From Streptomyces rimosus (GTDB lineage Bacteria > Actinomycetota > Actinomycetes > Streptomycetales > Streptomycetaceae), in the NCBI RefSeq assembly GCF_008704655.1, contig NZ_CP023688.1, positions 6,330,001 through 6,394,000 of the forward strand: a stretch of DNA of 64,000 nt. Reading direction: 5' to 3'. Below the pieces are notes generated by a model, which did not search any database, was not told where the DNA came from, and worked only from the letters and a program-made list of their open reading frames with translations. Of this stretch, positions 10,947 to 21,321 are shown piece after piece (within the stretch, counting starts at the first letter, position 1; each line of letters starts with the position of its first letter). A program made the translations under genes and the position numbers.

Positions 10947-12215
10947 ATGTCCACCACCGAGTTGGGGCCGGTCTTCTTCCTGGCCGTCGTCGTCATCCTG
11001 CTCGTCTGCCGGCTGGTCGGCCGGGCCCTGCGCGCACTGGGCCAGCCGCCCGTGGTGGGCGAGATGGTCGCCGGCGTGGTGCTGGGGCCGTCCGTGCTGG
11101 GCCTGCTGGCGCCCGGCGTGGAGGCGGCCCTCTTCCCGCCGGAACTGCGGCCCGCGCTGTATGTCGCCGGGCAGATCGGCCTGGTCGTCTTCATGTTCCA
11201 GACCGGCTACGAGTTCCGTACGGCGGGCATCCGGAGGGTGGCCAAGCCGGCCACGATGATCTCCTCGGCCGGCATCCTCGTACCGTTCGCGCTGGGCGTG
11301 GGGCTGACCTACGCCGTCCACGACAGCGTCGACGTCTTCCCGAAGGACGTGGCCGTCGGCGTCTCGGCCCTCTTCGTCGGCGTAACTCTCGCGATCACCG
11401 CGTTCCCCATGCTGGCCCGCATCATCACCGAGCGCGGCCTGACCGGCACCCGCTTCGGCTCCCTGTCCCTGGCGTCCGGCGCGGTGGACGACGCGCTGGC
11501 GTGGGTGCTGCTCGCCGGGGTGCTGGGCATGGCCGGCAGCGGCACCGGGCCGCTGCTCATCGCCCTCGCCGGGAGCGCCGGCCTGGTGGTCGTCCTCGCG
11601 CTGCTCGCCCGCTCCGGCACCCGCCTGGCGGGCCTCACCCACCGCCGGGCCCCCGACGAGCTGCTGCTGGTCACCGTCGTCCTGCTCTTCCTCGCCGCCT
11701 GGTACACCGACCGCATCGGCCTGTACGCGGTCTTCGGCGCGTTCAGCCTGGGCGTGGTCTTCCCGCGCTCCGAGGCGGTGGACCGCGCGATCGAGGCGAT
11801 CGGGCCGATCAGCCGGATCGTCTTCCTGCCGCTGTTCTTCACCTACTCCGGCCTGAACACCGACTTCGCGCTGCTGGCCTCGCCCGGCCTGCTGCTGTTC
11901 ACCGTGGCCTGCGTCGCCCTGGCCGTCCTCGGCAAGCTGGGCGCCTGCTGGCTGGCGGCCCGGGCGGCGGGGGAGGAGGGCGCGGTCGCGCTGCGCATCG
12001 GGACGCTGATGAACGCGCGGGGCCTGATGCAGCTCATCGCGATCAACATCGGCCTGGCGGCCGGCATCGTGACGCCGTCGCTGTTCGCGGTGCTGGTCGT
12101 GGTGGCGCTGGTGACGACGGTGATGGCCACCCCGCTGCTCACCCTGTGGGACCGCATCGACGCCCGCCGGGCGGTCGGCCCGGCGCGGGCGGAGCGGGTC
12201 GGCGCCGCGCCCTGA
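10947..12215 (+). CDS. CPA2-family cation/proton antiporter
   Basis: Integral membrane antiporter, 422 aa, about 12 hydrophobic segments. Family features are the N-terminal GQPPVVGEMVAGVVLGPSVL (~residues 32-51) and an Asp-Asp pair in SGAVDDALAW (~177), the ion-binding site in this superfamily. No cytoplasmic RCK/TrkA domain is attached. It lies 81 bp after the P450 on the same strand. Antiporters of this type accompany polyether and other antibiotic clusters, where they counter ion stress or export; here that link is inference. ATG 10947 lacks a strong ribosome site (GAAGGGCG 8-15 bases upstream). Confidence 0.85.
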   Translation: MSTTELGPVFFLAVVVILLVCRLVGRALRALGQPPVVGEMVAGVVLGPSVLGLLAPGVEAALFPPELRPALYVAGQIGLVVFMFQTGYEFRTAGIRRVAKPATMISSAGILVPFALGVGLTYAVHDSVDVFPKDVAVGVSALFVGVTLAITAFPMLARIITERGLTGTRFGSLSLASGAVDDALAWVLLAGVLGMAGSGTGPLLIALAGSAGLVVVLALLARSGTRLAGLTHRRAPDELLLVTVVLLFLAAWYTDRIGLYAVFGAFSLGVVFPRSEAVDRAIEAIGPISRIVFLPLFFTYSGLNTDFALLASPGLLLFTVACVALAVLGKLGACWLAARAAGEEGAVALRIGTLMNARGLMQLIAINIGLAAGIVTPSLFAVLVVVALVTTVMATPLLTLWDRIDARRAVGPARAERVGAAP

Positions 12216-12298
12216 GCGGGCCGCGTACGGTACGGGCCGCCGGCCGCCGCCCGACCGGGTGGTCGGCGCGGCTCCGGCGATCGGGGACAATGGGCGCC

Positions 12299-13237
12299 AT
12301 GAGCGTTCCCACAGAGTCCTCCGCACCGCACCGCGCCGGCTTCGCCTGCTTCGTCGGCCGCCCGAACGCGGGCAAGTCGACCCTCACGAACGCTCTGGTC
12401 GGTACGAAGGTGGCCATCACCTCCAACCGCCCGCAGACCACCCGGCACACCGTGCGCGGCATCGTGCACCGCCCGGACGCCCAGCTCGTCCTGGTCGACA
12501 CCCCGGGCCTGCACAAGCCGCGCACCCTGCTCGGCGAGCGGCTCAACGACGTCGTACGCACCACCTGGGCCGAGGTCGACGTGATCGGCTTCTGCCTGCC
12601 CGCCGACCAGAAGCTCGGCCCCGGCGACCGCTTCATCGCGGGCGAGCTGGCCGGGATCAAGAAGACCCCGAAGATCGCCATCGTCACCAAGACCGACCTG
12701 GTCGACTCCAAGCAGCTCGCCGAACAGCTGCTCGCCGTCGACCGGCTCGGCCAGGAGCTGGGCATCGAGTGGGCGGAGATCATTCCGGTCTCGGCGGTCG
12801 GCGACAAGCAGGTGCAGCTCGTCGCGGACCTGCTCGTCCCGATGCTCCCCGAGAGCCCCCCGCTCTACCCCGAGGGCGACCTCACCGACGAGCCCGAGCA
12901 GGTCATGGTCGCCGAGCTGATCCGCGAGGCGGCCCTCGAAGGCGTACGGGACGAGCTGCCGCACTCCATCGCCGTCGTCGTCGAGGAGATGCTGCCGCGC
13001 GAGGACCGCCCGGCCGACAAGCCGCTGCTGGACATCCACGCCAACGTCTACATCGAGCGGCCCAGCCAGAAGGGGATCATCATCGGCCCCAAGGGGAAGC
13101 GGCTGAAGGAGGTCGGCATGAAGTCCCGCAAGCACATCGAGGCGCTGCTCGGCACGCCGGTCTACCTCGACCTGCACGTCAAGGTCGCCAAGGACTGGCA
13201 GCGCGACCCGAAGCAACTGCGCAAGCTCGGCTTCTGA
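12299..13237 (+). CDS. era: GTPase Era
   Basis: Ribosome-assembly GTPase that binds the 3' end of 16S rRNA, 312 aa. All G motifs are visible: G1 GRPNAGKST (~20-28), G2 TTRHTVRG, G3 DTPG, G4 TKTD and G5 SAV. The C-terminal KH RNA-binding domain carries IIGPKGKRLKEVGMKSRKHI (~260-280). ATG at 12299 is chosen; the in-frame ATG at 12290 would add MGA. In other Streptomyces era directly follows the cytidine-deaminase-like gene; here the oxidative block lies between. Confidence 0.96.
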   Translation: MSVPTESSAPHRAGFACFVGRPNAGKSTLTNALVGTKVAITSNRPQTTRHTVRGIVHRPDAQLVLVDTPGLHKPRTLLGERLNDVVRTTWAEVDVIGFCLPADQKLGPGDRFIAGELAGIKKTPKIAIVTKTDLVDSKQLAEQLLAVDRLGQELGIEWAEIIPVSAVGDKQVQLVADLLVPMLPESPPLYPEGDLTDEPEQVMVAELIREAALEGVRDELPHSIAVVVEEMLPREDRPADKPLLDIHANVYIERPSQKGIIIGPKGKRLKEVGMKSRKHIEALLGTPVYLDLHVKVAKDWQRDPKQLRKLGF

Positions 13238-13253
13238 GCCCCGCCGGACCCGC

Positions 13254-14513
13254 TCACTCCACCCCACGGATCCGCCGCACCAGCAGCGCCCCCGCCAGCC
13301 CGGTGCCCGCCGCGAGCAGGTACAGCACCGGGTAGCCGCCCAGATACGTCACGACGGGCGCGGCCAGTGCGGGGGCGGCGACCTGAGGCAGCGAGTTGGC
13401 GATGTTGATGATGCCGAGGTCCCTGCCCCGGTCGGCGGCGGCCGGCAGCACGTCCGTCATCAGCGCGAAGTCCACCGACGTGAAGACGCCGAAGCCGACG
13501 CCCAGCAGCGCGGCGGCGACCAGCGCGCCGGTCCAGGTCTGCCACCCGGCGAGCAGCGCGGTGGCCACCGCCATGATCACACCGGACCACAGGACGAACG
13601 GTTTGCGCCGCCCTGTACGGTCCGACCAGATCCCGCCGACGACGACCGTGGCGAGCAGCAGCACCCCGTTGACGGCGGTCAGCACCAGCACGCCGTCCTC
13701 GGGGCGCGGCCGGTGCAGCGCGTCGCGCAGGTAGTACAGCAGGTAGAGCAGCGCGATCGCGTTGCCGAGGTTGACCAGGAAGCGGGTCAGCCAGGCCCAG
13801 GCCAGGTCGGGGTGGCGGCGCGGGCTGATCCAGAACCCGGCGAGGAAGGCCCGCCACGCGAACGGCGGCCGGTCGGCGCGCCCGATCCGCAGGTCCCGGT
13901 AGCGCAGTACGTACGGGAGCGTGGCCAGCACCGTGAAGGCGGCGCACGCCACGTACCCCGCCGCGATGCCGCCGGCGGCGGACGCCAACCCCGTACCGGC
14001 CACCACGCCGAGGAACTGCGCCGCGCCCAGCCAGCCGCCGACCGTGCCGCGCTGGGCGTGCGGGACGCGGTCCGGGACGGCCGCGGTCACCGCCGCGAAC
14101 GCGGCGTTGAGCGCCAGCTGCACCAGGCACCACCCGGCCGCCATGGCGGCGACGCCCCGGGCCGCCGCCAGCAGGCACAGCGCCGCCGCGCCGCCGAGGA
14201 CACCGGCCGCGATCCACGGCGTACGGCGCCCGAAGCGGGACGTCGTACGGTCCGACAGCGCGCCGAAGAGCGGGTTGGCGACCAGGGAGACCGCGGCGCC
14301 CAGGCCCGTGACCCAGGCCAGCACCGACTCCTTCGACATGCCGGGCGGCGCCAGCTCGGCCGCCTGGAGGGCGAGCAGGACCTGGATCGGGCCGTACCAG
14401 CCGGCCCAGACCGCCCCGTTCGCCAGCGCCAGCGCGGCGGTCCAGCCGCGGCCCACCCGCACGGCCGGCTCGGCGAGGGCCCCGGGCGTCTCCGCGGCCC
14501 CCGCCCCGGTCAC
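13254..14513 (-). CDS. MFS transporter (sugar-type) paired with beta-glucosidase
   Basis: Major-facilitator permease of 419 aa with about 12 membrane segments. The loop 2-3 signature is LFGALSDRTTSRFGRRTPW (~residues 75-95), resembling glycoside/sugar transporters of the GPH/SLC45 kind. The start is the GTG at 14513 that overlaps the stop codon of the upstream GH1 glucosidase (GTGA), so the two are translationally coupled and probably import and hydrolyse the same beta-glucoside. It converges on era with only 16 bp between. Confidence 0.83.
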   Translation of the reverse strand: MTGAGAAETPGALAEPAVRVGRGWTAALALANGAVWAGWYGPIQVLLALQAAELAPPGMSKESVLAWVTGLGAAVSLVANPLFGALSDRTTSRFGRRTPWIAAGVLGGAAALCLLAAARGVAAMAAGWCLVQLALNAAFAAVTAAVPDRVPHAQRGTVGGWLGAAQFLGVVAGTGLASAAGGIAAGYVACAAFTVLATLPYVLRYRDLRIGRADRPPFAWRAFLAGFWISPRRHPDLAWAWLTRFLVNLGNAIALLYLLYYLRDALHRPRPEDGVLVLTAVNGVLLLATVVVGGIWSDRTGRRKPFVLWSGVIMAVATALLAGWQTWTGALVAAALLGVGFGVFTSVDFALMTDVLPAAADRGRDLGIINIANSLPQVAAPALAAPVVTYLGGYPVLYLLAAGTGLAGALLVRRIRGVE

Positions 14514-15898
14514 GACTGCGCCCGCAGCGCGTCCCGCAGCCAGTGGTACGACGCCTTCGGCGTGCGCGCCAGCGTCCCGTAGTCGACGTGCACCAGCCCG
14601 AACCTCCGGGCGTACCCCTCGGCCCACTCGAAGTTGTCCAGCAGCGACCAGACGAAGTATCCGCGCACGTCCACCCCGGCGGTGACCGCGTCGTGCACGG
14701 CCCGGATGTGCGCGTCCAGGAAGGCGATCCGCTCCCGGTCCTCGACGCCCTCGTACGAGCAGCCGTTCTCGGTGATGACGACCGGCGGCAGGCGGTCGCC
14801 GTACCGGTCGCGGAACCCGGTCAGCAGCTCGGTCAGCGCCGCGGGCACCACCGGCCAGCCGAAGTCCGTCAGCGGATACCCCTCGATCGCCCGCGGCGCG
14901 AACGGCAGCCCCGGCGGCAGCTCGATCCCCGCGAACGCGGCCGGTCCGCCGTCCGCCGCCCGCGGCGCCCCGACCTGCGTCGGCTGGTAGTAGTTCACCC
15001 CGTACCAGTCCAGCGGCTCACCGATGATCCGCAGATCCTCGTCCAGGTACGCGCCGGACAGCAGCGCGGCCGTCAGCTCCTCCTCCGGATAGCGCCCGAG
15101 CAGCACCGGCTCGGCGAACAACCGATTCAGCAGCAGGTCGTACAACCCCGCCGCTTCCTGATCGGCGGCCGACTCCGACGCGGCCCACGTGGGCCCGTGG
15201 GAATTGGCGATCCCGATATTGTCAGCCCCTCGCGCCCGCAGCGCCTGTACGGCCAGCCCGTGCCCCAGCAGCTGATGATGTGCCGCGGGAAGCGCCTCGA
15301 ACCCCAGCTGCCTGCCCGGCGCGTGCTGCCCCAGCCCGTACCCCAGCAGCGTCAGCTCGGCGGGCTCGTTGAGCGTGATCCACCGGTCCACCCGGTCCCC
15401 GAGCCGCGCCGCGACGGCATCCGCGTACGCCGCGAACCGCTGTGCCGTATCCCGCTCCAGCCAGCCGCCCGCCGCCTCGACGGCCTCCGGAGTGTCCCAG
15501 TGGAAGAGCGTCGGCACCGGCCGGACGCCCGCCGCGCACAGCTCGTCCACCAGCCGGTCGTAGAAGTCCAGCCCCGCCGCGTTGACCCGCGGCCCGCCGT
15601 CCGGCATCACCCGGGGCCAGGCCACCGAGAACCGGTACGCGCCGACCCCCAGCTCCCTGATCAGCGCCACGTCTTCCCGGTACCGGTGGTAGTGATCGGT
15701 CGCCACCCGCGCGTCCGATCCGTCCTTGATCCGGCCGGCCTCCGCGGCGAAGCCGTCCCACGCCGACCGCCCCCGCCCGTCCTCGTCCGCCGCCCCCTCG
15801 ATCTGATGGGCGGAGGTCGAGACTCCCCACACGAAATCCTCGGGAAAGCGGGGCAGCGCAGACGACGGACTCCCGTCCGGCACACGCGAAGCGTCCAT
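14510..15898 (-). CDS. Beta-glucosidase, glycoside hydrolase family 1
   Basis: Retaining beta-glucosidase of 462 aa, normal GH1 length. The N-terminal FPEDFVWGVSTSAHQIEGA (~18-36), acid/base Glu in TLNEP (~175) and nucleophile Glu in VITENG (~375) are intact, and the C-terminal GYFVWSLLDNFEWAEGYARR completes the barrel. No signal peptide, so it is cytoplasmic and acts on imported beta-glucosides. First gene of a two-gene operon with the MFS permease. No regulator is adjacent. Confidence 0.93.
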   Translation of the reverse strand: MDASRVPDGSPSSALPRFPEDFVWGVSTSAHQIEGAADEDGRGRSAWDGFAAEAGRIKDGSDARVATDHYHRYREDVALIRELGVGAYRFSVAWPRVMPDGGPRVNAAGLDFYDRLVDELCAAGVRPVPTLFHWDTPEAVEAAGGWLERDTAQRFAAYADAVAARLGDRVDRWITLNEPAELTLLGYGLGQHAPGRQLGFEALPAAHHQLLGHGLAVQALRARGADNIGIANSHGPTWAASESAADQEAAGLYDLLLNRLFAEPVLLGRYPEEELTAALLSGAYLDEDLRIIGEPLDWYGVNYYQPTQVGAPRAADGGPAAFAGIELPPGLPFAPRAIEGYPLTDFGWPVVPAALTELLTGFRDRYGDRLPPVVITENGCSYEGVEDRERIAFLDAHIRAVHDAVTAGVDVRGYFVWSLLDNFEWAEGYARRFGLVHVDYGTLARTPKASYHWLRDALRAQS

Positions 15899-15974
15899 GC
15901 GCCGGATAGTGATTACCGCCGCGTATGGGTGTCAAGAGGCGTGCGGGAGGCGGGAGTTACCGGCCGGTGGCCGG

Positions 15975-16241
15975 TCAGCTGCCCTCCTTCAGCACTCTGC
16001 TGATCAGCCGGCGCTGTTCGTCGGTGAGGCGGGGGTCGGAGGCGTAGACCGTGTCGCCGTCGATGGTGATCTGGTAGCTGAAACCGTCGGGGACGCCAAC
16101 CGGGGGCGTGCCCCGGCCGGCGGCGGCTGCCCGCTCGGCCAGGGCGTGCCACTCCGCGGCATCGGGCAGGCCCGAGGTGTCGACCTCGGCGTGCCGCTCG
16201 ATGCCGGCGAAGCCGCCGGTGCGCCGTACTTGAATCCGCAT
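15975..16241 (-). CDS. Emfourin-type M4 protease inhibitor
   Basis: Small protein of 88 aa with the pattern of protealysin inhibitor emfourin: basic N-terminus RIQVRRTGGFAG, a middle helix, SYQITIDGDTVYASDPRLT and a helical end. Emfourins bind and block protealysin-like M4 metalloproteases. It lies 62 bp downstream of such a protease on the same strand, the arrangement known for the family. The ribosome site GGTAGGAA is 8-15 bases before ATG 16241. A short hairpin (15959-15965 with 15969-15975) follows the stop codon. Confidence 0.88.
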   Translation of the reverse strand: MRIQVRRTGGFAGIERHAEVDTSGLPDAAEWHALAERAAAAGRGTPPVGVPDGFSYQITIDGDTVYASDPRLTDEQRRLISRVLKEGS

Positions 16242-16303
16242 GACGGGCTTCCTACCCAGTGGGACGCGGGGAAACGGACAGAACGGGCCAGAAGCGGGCG
16301 GGA

Positions 16304-17368
16304 TCAGTTGCTCGGAACCCCCACCTGCGACCAGGCCTTCTGGAGGGCCTGGAGCTCCGCGCCCTCACCGTACTTGCTGCGCGCCGTGGCGACCGTCAGG
16401 CGCGCGAAGTCGGCGAACTGGGCGTCCTTGTCCAGCTGGCCGCCGGTCAGCGTGTCGTACCAGATCTGGCCGGCCCGCTCCCACGCGTTGCCGCCGAGGT
16501 CCGTGGCGAGCAGGTAGAAGGCGTGGTTGGGGATGCCGGAGTTGATGTGCACGCCGCCGTTGTCGCGCGAGGTCTTGACGTAGTGGTCCATCGTCGCGGG
16601 CTGCGGGTCCTTGCCCAGCACGTCGTCGTCGTACGCGGTGCCCGGGGCCTTCATCGAGCGCAGCGCCTCGCCGGTGACGTTCGGGCCGAGCAGTCCGGCG
16701 CCGATCAGCCAGTCGGCCTGAGAGGTGTTCTGGCCGAGCGCGTACTGCTTGATCAGCGAACCGAAGACGTCCGACATGGACTCGTTGAGCGCGCCGGACT
16801 GACCGAAGTAGTCCAGATTGGCGGTGTGCTGGGTCACGCCGTGGGTCAGTTCGTGACCGATGACGTCGATGGGGATGGTGAAGTCGAGGAACAGGTCGTT
16901 GTCGCCGTCGCCGAAGACCATCCGCTGGCCGTCCCAGAAGGCGTTGTCGTACTTCACGCCGTAGTGGACGGTGGCGTCCAGCGGCAGGCCGGAGTCGTCG
17001 ATGGAGTGCCGGCCGTACACCTTCAGGTACAGCTCGAAGGTCGCGCCGAGGCCCGCGTGCGCGCGGTTGACGGAGGCGTCCTTGGACGGCTTGTCGGCCT
17101 CGGCGTGCACCTTCTTGCCCGGCAGCGTTTCCAGGTGCCGCGCGTCGTAGATGGTGCGGTTCGGCTTGTCCGACGGGGTGCCGGTGGGCGCCCCGAGGCC
17201 GCGGACGGTGATGATGCGGCGCCGGGTGCGCTGCAGGGCGTCGTGCTCCAGGGTGCGCAGGGCGCGCTCGGAGCGGTCGGTGTCCTCCAACTGCGACAGG
17301 TGGTCGAGGACGTGGGGCGGCACGATCGTGCAGAACACGGGGTGGGCCTCAGTGGCTTCAGGGTTCAT
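16304..17368 (-). CDS. M4 metalloprotease, protealysin-like
   Basis: Thermolysin-family zinc endopeptidase of 354 aa. Zinc ligands and catalytic Glu in HELTH (~172-176), third ligand Glu ~196 in NESMSD, and the catalytic His region DNGGVHINSGIPN (~258) are all present. There is no signal peptide; instead a short propeptide starts with HPVFCTIVPPHVLDHL (~9-24), the PPL-type precursor motif of protealysin-like enzymes, which are made in the cytoplasm and self-cleave. The start is taken at ATG 17368; a TTG at 17377 is in frame and neither has a clear ribosome site. Its inhibitor gene follows. Confidence 0.92.
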   Translation of the reverse strand: MNPEATEAHPVFCTIVPPHVLDHLSQLEDTDRSERALRTLEHDALQRTRRRIITVRGLGAPTGTPSDKPNRTIYDARHLETLPGKKVHAEADKPSKDASVNRAHAGLGATFELYLKVYGRHSIDDSGLPLDATVHYGVKYDNAFWDGQRMVFGDGDNDLFLDFTIPIDVIGHELTHGVTQHTANLDYFGQSGALNESMSDVFGSLIKQYALGQNTSQADWLIGAGLLGPNVTGEALRSMKAPGTAYDDDVLGKDPQPATMDHYVKTSRDNGGVHINSGIPNHAFYLLATDLGGNAWERAGQIWYDTLTGGQLDKDAQFADFARLTVATARSKYGEGAELQALQKAWSQVGVPSN

Positions 17369-17377
17369 GCACGGCAA

Positions 17378-17394
17378 TGTGGCACTGGGTCACA
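17378..17394. promoter_or_regulatory. Imperfect palindrome upstream of M4 protease
   Basis: TGTGGCACTGGGTCACA lies 10-26 bases before the protease start and is an inverted repeat (TGTG....CACA). Its core TGGCACTGGGT recurs in the perfect palindrome at 38114-38132. It could be an operator in the protease leader; no promoter elements are clear. Confidence 0.35.
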
Positions 17395-17528
17395 GGCATG
17401 TCACTCCCTGCCGTCATGATTCCTGAAAACGTGTGGTTGATCGTGGATTGGGGGTTAGATCCGCCCGGTCCCGCATACTGATACGGGGCCGCCGATCTCG
17501 TGTCGCCTCGGCTAGGGTGCTGTGCATC

Positions 17529-19450
<1,922 letters not shown>

Positions 19451-19526
19451 TCACCGGGCCGTCCGCGCGGATCGGCGCACGGCCCGGCGGACGGCCCGCC
19501 GAACGGCCCTGACCTGCGGCATACCG

Positions 19527-19565
19527 AGCGCCCCCCGGTTCTCCTCGCGAGCGCCGGGGGGCGCT
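19527..19565 (+). terminator. leuA terminator
   Basis: Perfect 12-bp GC stem (19527-19538 with 19554-19565) and 15-base loop, 76 bp after the leuA stop. No U-tract follows, common in high-GC actinobacteria. Confidence 0.7.
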
Positions 19566-19688
19566 TGGGCGTTCAACCGGTTTAAACGGCCGTCTTGTCC
19601 GGTCCGCAGTACTGACGGCACATCTCCGATGTGGCTAACATCACGTCAACGCGGCAAGGATGCCGGAGCGTTACGGAGGGTCGACGTG

Positions 19689-20414
19689 ATGCACAAACTG
19701 GCTGTGGTGGGTGTGCGGACGTCCTGGCGCACCGTCGCCGACGGCGAGTTCTTCTGCCCCGAGTGCGGCGGGGACCGCAACTACCTCCGGCGGACCGGCC
19801 GCCGCCGGCTGACGGTCCTGGGCCTCCCGCTGCTGCCGCGCGGCACCGCGGGCCCGGTCGTCGAGTGCTCCGCCTGCCGCGGCCACTTCGCCCTGGACGC
19901 GCTGGACCACCCCACCACGACCCGCTTCTCGGCGATGCTGCGGGACGCCGTGCACACCGTCACGCTGGCCGTGCTGGCCGCCGGCGGCACCACCTCGCCC
20001 GGGGTGCGCAGCACCGCCGTCGGCACGGTGCGCGCGGCGGGCTTCGCGGACTGTACGGAGGACCAGCTGCTGACCCTGCTCGCCGCGCTCGCGGCCGACA
20101 CCGGCCGGCTGCCCGGCGCGCACGACGGCGCCCTGTCCCGTACCGCGCCCGGAAGCCTCGGGCGGCCCGGCGGCGGGCTCGACCCGTGCGGCACCGCGCT
20201 GGCCATAGAGCTGCACGAGGCCCTGGAGCCGCTGGCCCCGCACCTCGCCCCGGCCGGCCGGGAGTCCCTGCTCCTCCAGGGCGCCCGGATCGCCCTCGCC
20301 GACGGCCCGTACCTGCCGTCCGAGCGCGAGGTCCTGACCACCGTCGGCACGGCCCTCCTGCTGTGCCCGGACGACACCGCCCGGCTGCTGGCGGCGGCCC
20401 GCACGCCGTCCTGA
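19689..20414 (+). CDS. TerB-like protein with N-terminal zinc ribbon
   Basis: Protein of 241 aa, related to the TerB tellurite-resistance family. A zinc ribbon is formed by FFCPECGGDRNY (~residues 20-31) and VECSACRGHF (~59-68). The rest is the helical TerB domain with TLLAALAADTG and ARIALADGPYLPSEREVL, the second matching the metal-binding end of TerB. Function is not established for the actinobacterial family. GGAGGG at 19675-19680 supports ATG 19689. A GTG directly before it is possible. Confidence 0.75.
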   Translation: MHKLAVVGVRTSWRTVADGEFFCPECGGDRNYLRRTGRRRLTVLGLPLLPRGTAGPVVECSACRGHFALDALDHPTTTRFSAMLRDAVHTVTLAVLAAGGTTSPGVRSTAVGTVRAAGFADCTEDQLLTLLAALAADTGRLPGAHDGALSRTAPGSLGRPGGGLDPCGTALAIELHEALEPLAPHLAPAGRESLLLQGARIALADGPYLPSEREVLTTVGTALLLCPDDTARLLAAARTPS

Positions 20415-20469
20415 GGCCGCACCACGGGGCCGTACGGCCGTCCCCGCCGGGTGCGCGAGAATGGACCGC

Positions 20470-21216
20470 ATGAGTCTGTTCCGCGATGACGGCATTGTGC
20501 TGCGTACCCAGAAGCTGGGCGAGGCGGACCGGATCATCACGTTCCTCACCCGCGGTCACGGCCGGGTCCGGGCGGTGGCCCGGGGCGTGCGCCGCACCAA
20601 GTCCAAGTTCGGCGCGCGGCTGGAGCCGTTCTCCCACGTCGACGTGCAGTTCTACGCCCGCGGCAGCGAGCTGGTCGGGCGCGGTCTGCCGATGTGCACA
20701 CAGAGTGAGACCATCGCTCCCTACGGTGGCGGCATCGTCACGGACTACGCCCGCTACACCGCCGGCACGGCCATGCTGGAGACCGCCGAGCGCTTCACCG
20801 ACCACGAGGGCGAGCCGGCCGTGCAGCAGTATCTGCTGCTGGTCGGCGGGCTGCGGACGCTGGCGCGCGGCGAACACGAGCCGCACCTGGTGCTGGACGC
20901 GTTCCTGCTGCGCTCGCTCGCGGTCAACGGCTACGCCCCCAGCTTCGACGGCTGCGCCAAGTGCGGCCTGCCCGGCCCGAATCGGTTCTTCTCGGTGGGC
21001 TCCGGCGGCGTGGTGTGCGGCGACTGCCGGGTGCCGGGCAGCGTCGTACCCTCCTCGGAGGCCATCGCGCTGCTCGCGGCGCTGCTGTCCGGCGACTGGG
21101 CGACGGCGGACGCGTGCGAGCCCCGGCACGTACGGGAGGGCAGCGGCCTCGTTGCGGCGTATCTGCAGTGGCACTTGGAGCGCGGACTGCGCTCGCTGCG
21201 GTACGTGGAGAAGTAG
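20470..21216 (+). CDS. recO: DNA repair protein RecO
   Basis: Mediator that loads RecA on gapped DNA in the RecFOR pathway, 248 aa. The N-terminal OB fold reads SLFRDDGIVLRTQKLGEADR and ITFLTRGHGRVRAVARG. A four-cysteine zinc site is formed by CAKCG (~residue 161) and CGDCR (~183). ATG 20470 is typical for the family; ATG 20461 would add three residues. It precedes uppS, as is usual in actinobacteria. Confidence 0.94.
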   Translation: MSLFRDDGIVLRTQKLGEADRIITFLTRGHGRVRAVARGVRRTKSKFGARLEPFSHVDVQFYARGSELVGRGLPMCTQSETIAPYGGGIVTDYARYTAGTAMLETAERFTDHEGEPAVQQYLLLVGGLRTLARGEHEPHLVLDAFLLRSLAVNGYAPSFDGCAKCGLPGPNRFFSVGSGGVVCGDCRVPGSVVPSSEAIALLAALLSGDWATADACEPRHVREGSGLVAAYLQWHLERGLRSLRYVEK

Positions 21217-21321
21217 ATAGGCTCAGCAGCTCGAAGGCGACTACCGGTGCGGAGACCGGGCGGCGGCCCGGACCCGGACCCACCACGCAGCACGCACTAC
21301 GGCATAGGAGATGTGGACGGG

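Noticed and set aside
9105..12326. A 1073-codon minus-strand open frame
   Set aside because: It runs antisense to the FMN oxidase, P450 and antiporter genes and has the Arg/Gln/Gly-rich composition of a high-GC shadow frame, with no domain pattern.
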